A stretch of 64,000 bases of DNA. Source: Verrucomicrobiota bacterium (lineage in GTDB: Bacteria; Verrucomicrobiota; Verrucomicrobiia; Limisphaerales; UBA9464). The notes under the pieces were generated by a model. The model was not told where the DNA came from and did no database searches. It worked only from the letters and a program-made list of their open reading frames with translations. Each line of letters starts with the position of its first letter. The first letter of the stretch is position 1. The position numbers were made by a program, and so were the translations under genes. Positions 1 through 7,818 of the stretch are shown in pieces. Location of the stretch: the NCBI GenBank assembly GCA_016871615.1, contig VHCX01000009.1, forward strand, positions 1 through 64,000, given 5' to 3'.

Positions 1-273
1 GATCCGCTCTCGGGTCACTTGTTCGTCTTTACCAACTCACGGAAGAACCGCATCAAGATCCTGTTCTGGGACAACACCGGTTGGTGGGTGTGCGCCAAAC
101 GCCTCGAGGCCGGGACGCTGGCCTGGCCGGCATCGCCGAGCCCCTCGATCGAGCTCTCGAGCGAGGAGTTGACCCTGCTTCTCGGTGGTATCGATCTATC
201 AAAAACGCACCGGCGACCGTGGCTCCGGAAGGGCTCGCAAACCGTGCCGGTGAGCGGACTATCCAGACATTGA
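1..273 (+). pseudogene. IS66 Orf2 (TnpB-type) accessory protein, C-terminal part
   Basis: The frame is open from base 1 to the stop at 273. It reads DPLSGHLFVFTNSRKNRIKI and continues with the WVCAKRLE-type segment followed by W-P, which is the hallmark of the IS66 Orf2 family (an accessory protein needed for IS66 transposition, biochemical role poorly defined). The N-terminus is outside the window, so it cannot be said whether this gene alone would be complete. Its downstream partner tnpC is broken, so the product is probably not functional. The ORF-track start at 19 is only the first TTG in the frame. Confidence 0.75.
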
Positions 274-715
274 ACTGACCTCGAAAACGGGGCTGTCTTC
301 CGGAGCCGAAAACCTTCATCAAACCCAATAACCACGGGCTTTTTGGCAGCGATATTGCTATGACAATCGCGTGGTGATTGCCCCCGATTCAACCCCTGCG
401 AGCCTTGAGCAAGCGCTCGCTCTATTGGGGGAGTCTCGTCGGCAATGGGATGCCGAAAAGCGCCTGCTCGAGCTCCGCATCCAGTCGCTGGAACATCGCC
501 TCTTCGGCACCAAGTCCGAGAAGGTGGCCTTCAAGGACAAGCAACTCGCGCTGATCGACGAGGTTTTCACCCATCCGGAACCGGCTGCCACCGAAGATGT
601 CGTCGTCGTTCCCGACATGGGGAAGCGGGCCGCCAAGAAGCCGGTGCGCAAACCGTTGCCCGAGCACCTCGAGTGCGTTGAGATATCATCGGGTTCCCTG
701 CATTTGGCCTGTAGT
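1..715. mobile_element. Remnant of an IS66-family insertion sequence
   Basis: The first ~700 bases hold the 3' end of an IS66 Orf2 (tnpB-type) gene followed by the 5' end of an IS66 Orf3 (tnpC-type transposase) gene, the normal IS66 order. The transposase similarity stops at about residue 100, near base 690, and the frame then runs into unrelated sequence. The right boundary is therefore approximate, and no terminal inverted repeat can be seen. The left part lies outside the window. The element looks truncated and inactive from this side. The 5' half of Orf2 could continue to the left. Confidence 0.8.
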
Positions 716-760
716 TGGACCGCAAAACTGTCAGGAAAAGAGGGTGGTGGAGGGGAGTAG
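371..760 (+). pseudogene. IS66 transposase (TnpC/Orf3-type), N-terminal fragment
   Basis: The 129-residue frame begins with a helical/leucine-zipper-like stretch, then RLFGTKSEK, an acidic DEV segment and KKPVRKPLPEHL. These are the conserved N-terminal features of IS66 transposases (zipper, then the start of the zinc-binding and DDE core). A full IS66 transposase is about 500 residues. Here the similarity ends right after LECVEI, and the last ~25 codons encode unrelated residues, so the zinc finger and the whole catalytic DDE domain are missing. The best start is GTG at 371; an upstream start is possible. This is a relic, not an active transposase. Confidence 0.75.
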
Positions 761-830
761 AGACTTGGTGAGACTTGTTGATTTCCGTGGAAATCTGTGA
801 TTTTCACGTGGTTCACTGAGTGAAATCAGT

Positions 831-1913
831 TCAAGCCCGACCGTCGGCCCGGCGGATCAGTGCGATCCCCACCGCTTGGAACAGGAAGTTGGGGATCCAC
901 AGCAGGTATTGCGGATACAGGTGGGGCTTCGTGTCCAGCGACTGCGCCACGATGATGAAGGAGTAGTACAGCAGCAGGAGGATCAGGGCCATGGCCACGC
1001 CGATGTTGGTCTCGCGCCGATGGGCCCGGATCCCCAGCGGGATGCCGACCAGGGTGAAGCCGAGACAGGCGAACGAGAAGGCCGCCTGACGGTGGATCTG
1101 CACCTCGATCGGCGTCACGTCGACCCCTTCGGCACGACGCTTGATCCGCTCCTCGAGAAGTTGGCGCATGGACATCTCGCTGAGCTTCGGCGGGTCCGAT
1201 CGGGCCAGTCGGAAGTTGGCGATCGGCTCGATGCGCTCCTCGGCCGAGATCCCCTGCCATCCGCCGGCCATCTGCACCAGTCCCTGGAAATTGCGCAGCG
1301 ACAGGGCCGCCGGGAACCGGTTGCTATCCCGCCGCAACTCGGCCTCGGGGGCGAAGAGATCGAGGTAGCAGGTGCCGTTGGTGAAGGCGAAGATGCGCAC
1401 ATCCCGCAACACGTCGCCGTCCACCTTGCGCGCATAGAGCGTGACCGAGCCCAACTCCAGGTAGCGACCCTCGCCCAAGGCCAGCGTCGCCTGGCTCCGC
1501 AGCACCGAATCCTTGAGTTCCTTGAAGGCCACCCGCGACCTCGGGCCCACCTCGCCGATGAACCAGAAGCAGACTCCGCACAGGCCGAGCGACAGGACCA
1601 CCACCGGGACGATGGCCGAGGCGAGGCTGATGCCACCGGCCCGGATCGCCGTCAGTTCCTGGTCGGCGCTCAGACGGCCGAAGGTCAGGAGCGAGGCCGT
1701 GAGCATCCCAATCGGCAGGGCGAACGACAGGACGAATGGCACCAGCAGGACGAGGGCCTTGAGGAGCATGCCGGCCGAGGTCTTCGGGCTGGCCAGCAGG
1801 TCGAGCACGTCCTTGAGCACATTGCCCAACAGCAGCACGAACGCGAAGACCCCGACGGTCACCACGAGGGTGGCCGTCACTTGTCGGAGCAGATGGAGGT
1901 GTAGGGTCTTCAA
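831..1913 (-). CDS. LptF/LptG family permease (YjgP/YjgQ)
   Basis: A 360-residue inner-membrane protein of the LptF/LptG family, which partners the LptB ATPase to extract lipopolysaccharide and pass it to the LptC-A-D bridge. The family layout is visible: about three N-terminal membrane segments (residues ~8-35, 50-85, 95-120), a large central periplasmic beta-rich domain, then three C-terminal hydrophobic segments. The ORF track gives 641 residues, but the upstream part is arginine/glycine/proline shadow sequence. The TTG at 1913, reading LKTLHLHLLRQ, starts just before the first membrane helix at the usual family position. No second lptF/G paralogue lies next to it in the window. Confidence 0.85.
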   Translation of the reverse strand: MKTLHLHLLRQVTATLVVTVGVFAFVLLLGNVLKDVLDLLASPKTSAGMLLKALVLLVPFVLSFALPIGMLTASLLTFGRLSADQELTAIRAGGISLASAIVPVVVLSLGLCGVCFWFIGEVGPRSRVAFKELKDSVLRSQATLALGEGRYLELGSVTLYARKVDGDVLRDVRIFAFTNGTCYLDLFAPEAELRRDSNRFPAALSLRNFQGLVQMAGGWQGISAEERIEPIANFRLARSDPPKLSEMSMRQLLEERIKRRAEGVDVTPIEVQIHRQAAFSFACLGFTLVGIPLGIRAHRRETNIGVAMALILLLLYYSFIIVAQSLDTKPHLYPQYLLWIPNFLFQAVGIALIRRADGRA

Positions 1914-2060
1914 TCGATTCGCCGGATCGGCACGCCAGACGCCGCCCCGCGACCGGAACCCTGAACCGACCCCGACCCTGGGCGCAACGCGGACCTCCGC
2001 CCGTCCCACACGGCGCCGGACAGGCTGGCCCAAACCCGTGCCCCGGGGCACCTTGCGTCC

Positions 2061-2840
2061 ATGCCCACCGCACTGGCCGTCTTCGCCCATCCCGACGACA
2101 TCGAGTTCCGCGCCGCCGGCACCCTGCTGCTGCTGCGGGACCGCGGCTGGGAGATCCACTATTGCAACCTCTCGAGCGGGGACCTCGGCAGCTCGGTGCT
2201 CCCACGGCGCTCCACGGCCCGCACCCGGGCCCTTGAGGCCAAGGCCGCCAGCCGGAGCCTCGGCGCCACGTGGCATCCGCCGATCGCCAACGACCTCGGC
2301 ATTTGCTATACGGACCTGAACCTCCGCCGGGTCGCCGCACTGATCCGCGAAGTCGAACCCGGGGTTGTGCTGACCCACCCGCCCGTGGATTACATGGAGG
2401 ACCACACGGAGACCTGCCGGATCGTGGTCACCGCCGCCTTCGCCCGCGGGATGCCGAACTACCGCACCCGGCCCGCGCGCCGGCCGACGCTGCAGCCGAT
2501 GACCCTCTACCACAGTCTGCCCCACGGGCTCCGGGACCCCCTGCGGCGCCCCGTCCGGCCCGAGTTCTACGTCGACACCACCTCGGTCCAGGACCGCAAG
2601 CGCGATGCGCTGGCCTGCCACGCCAGCCAGAAGGAGTGGTTGGACGTGTCGCAGGGCATGGAGAGCTACCTGCGATCCCTCGACGAGGGCGATGCGACCG
2701 TGGGCCGGTGGTCGGGGCGATTCCGCCGGGCCGAGGGCTGGACCCGCCACCTGCACCTCGGCTTCGGGTCCGAGGCGGATGATCCCCTGCGGGACGCGTT
2801 GGGGGCGGAACTTTGCCGGGGTGCCCGTCGGCGGGGGTGA
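2061..2840 (+). CDS. PIG-L (LmbE-like) family zinc deacetylase
   Basis: A 259-residue protein of the GlcNAc-PI de-N-acetylase (PIG-L/LmbE) family. These enzymes remove acetyl groups from N-acetylglucosamine conjugates or related amides using zinc. The signature AHPDDIE begins at residue 9, giving zinc ligands H10 and D13. A second motif with D114-H115 supplies the third ligand. There is no signal peptide, so it is probably cytoplasmic. It is divergent from the lptF-like gene upstream and convergent with mtnA, so the neighbours give no pathway clue and the substrate is unknown. Sugar-nucleotide, bacillithiol-type or antibiotic-type substrates are all possible. Confidence 0.8.
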   Translation: MPTALAVFAHPDDIEFRAAGTLLLLRDRGWEIHYCNLSSGDLGSSVLPRRSTARTRALEAKAASRSLGATWHPPIANDLGICYTDLNLRRVAALIREVEPGVVLTHPPVDYMEDHTETCRIVVTAAFARGMPNYRTRPARRPTLQPMTLYHSLPHGLRDPLRRPVRPEFYVDTTSVQDRKRDALACHASQKEWLDVSQGMESYLRSLDEGDATVGRWSGRFRRAEGWTRHLHLGFGSEADDPLRDALGAELCRGARRRG

Positions 2841-2858
2841 GGCCCCGACCGACCGCCC

Positions 2859-3980
2859 TCAAAGCCGGGGTCCGCTGCCGCGGGCCGCAACCGGCCGTCC
2901 GTAGAGGCGGGCCAACGCCGCGGCGGAAGCCCGGCAGACCCCGCGCTCGGTGATCAGGCCCGTGATGAGCCTGGCCGGCGTCACGTCGAATCCGTCGTTG
3001 CGTGCCGGCGTGCCCTCCGGGGTGAGGCGCACCTCCACCCGACGTCCGTCGGCATCGACGCCCGTGATGTGGGTCACCTCCCGTGGCGAACGCTGCTCGA
3101 TGGGGATCCCGCGGACCCCGTCCCGAAGCGTCCAATCCACCGACCCCCCGACGAAGGCCACGTAGAACGGGACGGCATGCTCCCGGGCCGCGAGGGCCTT
3201 GAGGTAGGTGCCGATCTTGTTGGCCACGTCGCCACGGGCCGTGACCCGGTCCGCCCCGACGATCACCACGTCCACGAGGCCATGCTGCATGAGATGCCCC
3301 GCCGCGTTGTCCGCGACCAGGGTGTGCGGCACGCCGCGCCCGCCGAGTTCCCAGGCGGTGAGCGCCGCGCCCTGGTTGCGGGGCCGTGTCTCACTGACCC
3401 ATACATGGATCGGCAGCCCCTCCTCGTGGGCCCGATAGACCGGCGCGGTGGCCGTGCCCCAGTCCAGGGTGGCGATCCGCCCGGCGTTGCAGTGGGTCAT
3501 GACCCGCAGCGGCTGGCCGGCCGGCCGATCCCGAAGCAGCCTCCGAAGGATCGCAAGACCATGGTCCCCGATCGACCGGTTGATGGCCACGTCCTCGTCC
3601 AGGAGGGCCGCTGCGCGGCTGTAGGCCGCGGCGACCCGGTGCCCCGGCGGCAACGGTCTCAGGTGCTCCCGCATCAGGTCGAGGGCCCACCGGAGGTTCA
3701 CCGCCGTCGGGCGCGTCTCGAGCAGGGTCGCGTGGGCCGCCTCCAGCGCCGCGTCCGACGGGTCGGCCCGGAGGGCCAGGGCGATGCCGAAGGCGGCGGT
3801 GACGCCGATCAGGTTGGAGCCGCGCACCTGCATGGTCCGGATGGCCCGGGCGGCCTGGGCCAGGGTCCGGAGGCGGACCGTCCTGACCTCATGGGGCAGC
3901 AGCGTCTGGTCGAGGATCAGCACGCTCACCCCGTCCGGCGCGAGCCGGAGGGACTTCTGGGAGGCGACCGGGGATCTCAC
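2859..3980 (-). CDS. mtnA: S-methyl-5-thioribose-1-phosphate isomerase
   Basis: A 373-residue MtnA, which converts methylthioribose-1-phosphate to methylthioribulose-1-phosphate in the methionine salvage pathway. The sequence has the QVRGSNLIGV segment near residue 51, the HCNAG motif with the expected catalytic cysteine at residue 164, SETRPRNQGA near 196, and VGADR with the catalytic aspartate at 244. Length and motif spacing match the family. Its ATG overlaps the stop of the upstream aminotransferase gene by four bases, so the two genes are translationally coupled. No mtnP, mtnB, mtnC or mtnD lies in the window, so the rest of the pathway must be elsewhere. Related eIF2B-like isomerases are less likely given the intact motifs. 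Confidence 0.9.
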   Translation of the reverse strand: MRSPVASQKSLRLAPDGVSVLILDQTLLPHEVRTVRLRTLAQAARAIRTMQVRGSNLIGVTAAFGIALALRADPSDAALEAAHATLLETRPTAVNLRWALDLMREHLRPLPPGHRVAAAYSRAAALLDEDVAINRSIGDHGLAILRRLLRDRPAGQPLRVMTHCNAGRIATLDWGTATAPVYRAHEEGLPIHVWVSETRPRNQGAALTAWELGGRGVPHTLVADNAAGHLMQHGLVDVVIVGADRVTARGDVANKIGTYLKALAAREHAVPFYVAFVGGSVDWTLRDGVRGIPIEQRSPREVTHITGVDADGRRVEVRLTPEGTPARNDGFDVTPARLITGLITERGVCRASAAALARLYGRPVAARGSGPRL

Positions 3981-5179
3981 AGTCCCAACCTCCGTCGGCT
4001 GGCGGCCAGCGCACCGGGGTCATCGACAAAGGCCCGGAGCCGAAGCAAGCGCTCCCCGGCGGCCCGCAGCGTCTCCTCCTTCTTGGCGAAGTGGAACCGG
4101 AGGAACCGGTGCTCGGGCTCCCGGAAGAAGCTCGAGCCTGGCACCCCCGCCACGCCGATCTCCCGGATCATCCACTCGGCCGCCGCCACGTCGGTCGCGA
4201 AGCCCAGGGCCGAGATGTCGACCAGGACGTAGTAGGCCCCCTGCGGCTCGGTGAAGGGCAGGCCCGTCTGGCGGAGGCAGCCGATGAACACGTCGCGCTT
4301 GGCGGTGTAGGTGGCCAGCAGGTCGCCGTAGTAGGCGTCCGGCAACTCGAGCCCCGCCACCGCGGCCTCCTGCAGCGGCGCCGCCGCCCCCACGGTGAGG
4401 AAGTCGTGGACCTTGCGGGCCTGCGCGATCACCTCCGGGGCCGCGTGGACGTAGCCCAGGCGCCATCCGGTGATCGAATAGGTCTTCGAGAGCGAGTTGC
4501 AGGTGATGGTCCGCGCCATGGCCCCGGGCAACGACGCGGCGTACACGTGCCGGTGGGGCTCGAAGACCAGATGCTCGTAGGGCTCGTCGAGGATCACGAA
4601 GGCGTCGTGCTCCTCGGCCAGCGCCAGGATTTCCATCAGCTCGGCCCGCGTGAACACCTTGCCCGTGGGGTTGGAGGGGTTGCAGACGATGATGGCCTTG
4701 GGCTTGCGGGCGAAGGCGGCGGCCAGCTCGGCCGGATCGTACCGGAAGTCCGGGGGACGCAGTGGCACGAAGATGGGCTCGGCGCCGGATAGGATCGCAT
4801 CGGCCGCGTAGTTCTCGTAGAACGGCGAGAAGACGACCACCCGGTCGCCCGGATTGCAGGCCGTCATCATGGCCACCATCATCGCCTCGGTGCTCCCGCA
4901 AGTGACCACCAGATGACGGTCGGGATCGACCTCAAGCCCGGTTTGCCGGGAAATCTTCCGGGCCAGGGCCTCCCGGAACCTCGGCGCCCCCCAGGTCACC
5001 GCGTACTGGTGGAACGGCCCCCGGGTCGCGCGCTCCAAGGCCGCCAGGAGCGCCTCCGGCGGATCGAAGTCGGGGAATCCCTGGGCCAGGTTGAGGGCCC
5101 CATGGCGGGTGGCCAGGCGGCTCATTCCGCGGATCACGGACTCGGTGAACACCTGGAGGCGGGAGGCGGTGGCGGGCAT
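3977..5179 (-). CDS. PLP-dependent class I aminotransferase, probable methionine-salvage aminotransferase
   Basis: A 400-residue fold-type I aminotransferase. LNLAQGFPDFDPP near residue 30, NPSNPTGK near 177 and SLSKTYSITGWRLGY with the Schiff-base lysine at 232 are typical of the YbdL/kynurenine-aminotransferase-like subgroup of class I enzymes. Several members use methionine/ketomethylthiobutyrate. Co-transcription with mtnA (four-base overlap) suggests it performs the last salvage step, ketomethylthiobutyrate to methionine. That specificity is inferred from context. The ORF track extends upstream to 5290, but ATG 5179 begins the conserved N-terminus, and the preceding 37 codons look like non-coding shadow. 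Confidence 0.85.
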   Translation of the reverse strand: MPATASRLQVFTESVIRGMSRLATRHGALNLAQGFPDFDPPEALLAALERATRGPFHQYAVTWGAPRFREALARKISRQTGLEVDPDRHLVVTCGSTEAMMVAMMTACNPGDRVVVFSPFYENYAADAILSGAEPIFVPLRPPDFRYDPAELAAAFARKPKAIIVCNPSNPTGKVFTRAELMEILALAEEHDAFVILDEPYEHLVFEPHRHVYAASLPGAMARTITCNSLSKTYSITGWRLGYVHAAPEVIAQARKVHDFLTVGAAAPLQEAAVAGLELPDAYYGDLLATYTAKRDVFIGCLRQTGLPFTEPQGAYYVLVDISALGFATDVAAAEWMIREIGVAGVPGSSFFREPEHRFLRFHFAKKEETLRAAGERLLRLRAFVDDPGALAASRRRLGL

Positions 5180-5573
5180 GAGGCTCAGGCTCGAGACTGG
5201 CCAAAGACCCCACCGGGACGCGAGGGGATTCCTGAGGCGGCTCCATGGCGGCGCAGGACCTTCCTTGAAACCGCCTCCACCTGGGTGCACGAACGATGCA
5301 GCGGGATCGGTCGTGCCGGCTGCGTCTTCTTCCGCAATCGCTTCGTGGCTCGCTCATTTCGGGCCTTCCATCGACCCGCGCCTCGCTCTCGCCTCGTCTT
5401 GCCAAAGAATCCGCCGCGCCCCCCCTTTCCTCCCAACTGAATCGGTCCGGCTGAAGCACGCTGGCAGGTGTGAGCAAGTTTCCGGGCAAACGGATTGACG
5501 ACACTACCGCTGGGGGGTTACCTCAATCAAGGCTACCGCCGGTTGATTCTTCGGGACGAATGCTCCAACAACT
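5180..5573. other. Intergenic region between divergent mtn and nrdR operons; no gene seen
   Basis: These 394 bases separate the minus-strand aminotransferase gene from plus-strand nrdR. Short ORFs in all frames have no recognisable product. A TTGACG at 5495-5500 could be a -35 element for nrdR, but the hexamer at the right distance (TTACCT) is a poor -10. No SAM riboswitch-like or T-box-like structure was recognised despite the methionine-salvage genes. No tRNA was seen. Confidence 0.5.
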
Positions 5574-6098
5574 ATGCGCTGTCCCAAATGCGGCGGTCAG
5601 GATGACAAGGTCATCGACTCGAGGTCTTCAAAGGAAGGCGCGACGATCCGGCGTCGTCGCGAGTGCCTCGCCTGCGCGCAGCGCTTCACCACCTATGAGC
5701 AGATCGAGCACGATCCGCTCATGGTCGTGAAACGGGACGGTCGGCGGGAGATGTTCTCGAAGGAGAAACTCCTCTCCAGCCTGCAACGGGCCTGCCAGAA
5801 GCGGCCCGTGTCGGAGGACGACCTCGCCACGGCGCTCGAGCGCATCCAGGGGGCCCTGGCCGAGAGCGTCGATCGCGAGACCACCTCACGGGCCATCGGT
5901 GAGCGGGTGATGCGCGAACTGCGCAAGCTGGACCCGGTGGCCTACGTCCGGTTTGCCAGCATCTACCGCAACTTCGAGGAGGCCACCGACTTCGTCAGCG
6001 AGGTCGAACGCCTCGGATCCCTGCCGATCGACGACCAGCGACAGCTTGAGCTGATCGCCGAAACGGAAGCCGCCGCCAAGGCCAGGCGCAACCCATGA
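5574..6098 (+). CDS. nrdR: Transcriptional repressor NrdR
   Basis: A 174-residue NrdR, the zinc-ribbon/ATP-cone repressor that senses dATP/ATP and controls ribonucleotide reductase genes. C3, C6, C31 and C34 form the zinc ribbon, with the basic stretch IRRRRECLAC between the pairs. The ATP-cone follows from about residue 49, starting VVKRDGRREMFS. The C-terminal YVRFASIYRNF segment is also family-typical. Length is slightly above the usual ~150-160 owing to a C-terminal tail. It starts at ATG 5574 and its stop overlaps the next gene's ATG by four bases. No convincing NrdR box was found upstream, and no nrd gene is in the window. Confidence 0.95.
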   Translation: MRCPKCGGQDDKVIDSRSSKEGATIRRRRECLACAQRFTTYEQIEHDPLMVVKRDGRREMFSKEKLLSSLQRACQKRPVSEDDLATALERIQGALAESVDRETTSRAIGERVMRELRKLDPVAYVRFASIYRNFEEATDFVSEVERLGSLPIDDQRQLELIAETEAAAKARRNP

Positions 6099-6742
6099 TC
6101 GCCCTCCGGGACGAATTCCTGCTGGTGGCCCAGGAGGGGGGACAGTTCATCCCCTGCTCCGTCGAGCACCTGACCTTCGAATTGGCAGGCGCGGCGGCCC
6201 AGCAGGTCGATCCGGAGTGGATGCGCCAGGCTGCGGCCGGGGTGCTCCATTACTTCAAGGACGAGTTGGGCAAGAGCCATGTCACGGTGGCCGAGTTCAC
6301 GGCCGCGCTCTCCAAGGTGTTCCAAGGCCTGGGACTGACGGCCGAGGTGCAGTCGATCGAACCGGCGCCCGCCGGGCCCGCCGCCACGAAGCCGCCCCTC
6401 CAGCCCATCGAGGCCCTTGCCACGGGCGAAACTCCGCCCACGCCCACCCACGCCACCCTCCCGGTGGTGTGGCGCGGCGATCTCCGCGCCATCGCGGTCG
6501 ACTCGGTGCAACTCGGCGAACTGGCCTTCCAGCAGGCCCTGCTCACCCAGTTGGCCACGGCGCTCGAGGCCGGGCCTCAGACCGTGGAATTCTCCGGCCT
6601 CCGGGGCTGCGTGAAGATGATCACCGGCCGCAAGATCTGGTGCCCGGAGTGCCGCCGCTGGTCCGACTGGATCGTGGACCTCCTGCGCCTGTGGCTCAGC
6701 GAGAAGGCCGCCGACCGCCAGGTCGCACTGGTGGTCCACTGA
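6095..6742 (+). CDS. Unrecognised protein translationally coupled to nrdR
   Basis: A 215-residue protein that I do not recognise. It has no signal peptide or membrane segment. Visible features are an N-terminal folded-looking region ending with HYFKDELGKSHVTVAEFTAA, a proline/threonine-rich linker at about residues 90-125, and a C-terminal region with WCPECRRW near residue 185 that could bind metal as a single Cys pair. Its ATG overlaps the nrdR stop (ATGA), so it is co-translated with nrdR and lies upstream of scpA. A role in nucleotide or chromosome maintenance is possible by context only. Confidence 0.7.
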   Translation: MIALRDEFLLVAQEGGQFIPCSVEHLTFELAGAAAQQVDPEWMRQAAAGVLHYFKDELGKSHVTVAEFTAALSKVFQGLGLTAEVQSIEPAPAGPAATKPPLQPIEALATGETPPTPTHATLPVVWRGDLRAIAVDSVQLGELAFQQALLTQLATALEAGPQTVEFSGLRGCVKMITGRKIWCPECRRWSDWIVDLLRLWLSEKAADRQVALVVH

Positions 6743-6918
6743 GCCGGAACCCTACTCCGATCCCTCTTCCGGTTCCTCTTCCGGTCCTGCCCCACCTCCA
6801 TCCGTCCGCCGCAATAACCGCCCCGATGACCGCCCCCGGCTCCGACTCCACCATGCCCGGCTCGACGGACGACCCGTCGTGGGATATCATCCGCTGGAAG
6901 CAACTCCCCCTCGGGCTC

Positions 6919-7665
6919 ATGAACGAATACCGGGTCCAATTCGACGTCTTCGAAGGGCCGCTCGACCTGCTCCTCCACCTCGTCAAGAAGCAGGAGGTCG
7001 ACATCTACCAGGTCAACCTCACCCGCATCGCCTCGGAGTTTGTCGCCTACATCGACCAGATGCGCGACCTCGACCTGGAGGTCGCTGGCGAGTTCCTCGT
7101 GATGGCGGCCACCCTGATCTACATCAAGAGCCGCGAACTCCTGCCCGCCGACCAGAAACCGGACTCCCAGACCGACGAGGCGGACGACAAGGACCCGCGC
7201 TTCGAGTTGATCCGCAGGCTCGTGGAGTACAAGAAGTTCAAGGATGCCGCCTCGGACCTCCAGGTCCTCGAGCATCGCATGGACCAGGTCTACGGACACC
7301 GCTCGGTGACGGTGGTGCCCGAGGGAACGGGCCCGAGGCGCCGAGAGGCCGTGTCGGTCTTCGACCTCATCCAGGCCGTCAGCGTCATCCTCAAGCGCTT
7401 CCACGAGCGGGACGATGTCCGGGAGATCCAGGCCGACCCCTTCACGGTCTCCGAGAAGATGGCCGCCCTCCGGACCCTGCTCCAAGAACGGGGCCGCTTC
7501 CGCTTTGGCGAACTCTTCGCCACCGCCCGGAGCCGCAGCGAGGTTGTCGTGACCTTCCTCGCCCTGCTCGAACTCACCCGCCTGGGCCAACTGCTCGTCA
7601 CCCAGGCGGAGGACTTCAGCGAGATCGACGTCGAGGCCGCCGAAGGGGTCGGTCCTCACTATTGA
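6919..7665 (+). CDS. scpA: Segregation and condensation protein A
   Basis: A 248-residue kleisin subunit that, with ScpB, bridges the SMC heads in chromosome condensation. The N-terminus reads YRVQFDVFEGPLDLLLHL and continues with a KKQEVDIYQV segment, the diagnostic ScpA start. EFLVMAATLIYIKSRELLP follows, and a C-terminal winged-helix region contains VVTFLALLELTRLGQL. The track begins at 6217, which is shadow of the previous gene. ATG 6919 fits the family best; ATG 6826 would add 31 residues and cannot be excluded. scpB is not adjacent in this window. Confidence 0.9.
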   Translation: MNEYRVQFDVFEGPLDLLLHLVKKQEVDIYQVNLTRIASEFVAYIDQMRDLDLEVAGEFLVMAATLIYIKSRELLPADQKPDSQTDEADDKDPRFELIRRLVEYKKFKDAASDLQVLEHRMDQVYGHRSVTVVPEGTGPRRREAVSVFDLIQAVSVILKRFHERDDVREIQADPFTVSEKMAALRTLLQERGRFRFGELFATARSRSEVVVTFLALLELTRLGQLLVTQAEDFSEIDVEAAEGVGPHY

Positions 7666-7818
7666 CACAACCTTCCAGCCATCCTGGCCTCTTCCCACCC
7701 CGGAATCCGGCAAAATCGGGGGCTCATCCAGGGACAACGGCTCTTGCTTTCGTCGACAGCGGGACGCATTGTACAGGGCCGATTTCGGGAACACCCGCAT
7801 GAATGCGGCCTCTAAGCC

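Noticed and set aside
780-824. Palindromes GATTTCCGTGGAAATC and TTCACTGAGTGAA near the end of the LptF/G-type gene
   Set aside because: They are in AT-richer sequence next to the IS66 remnant. They could be chance or part of a terminator, but neither has a convincing U tract or repeat copy in the window.
5180-5573. SAM riboswitch or T-box leader for the methionine-salvage operon
   Set aside because: None of the conserved segments of these RNAs could be found on the minus strand in this region.
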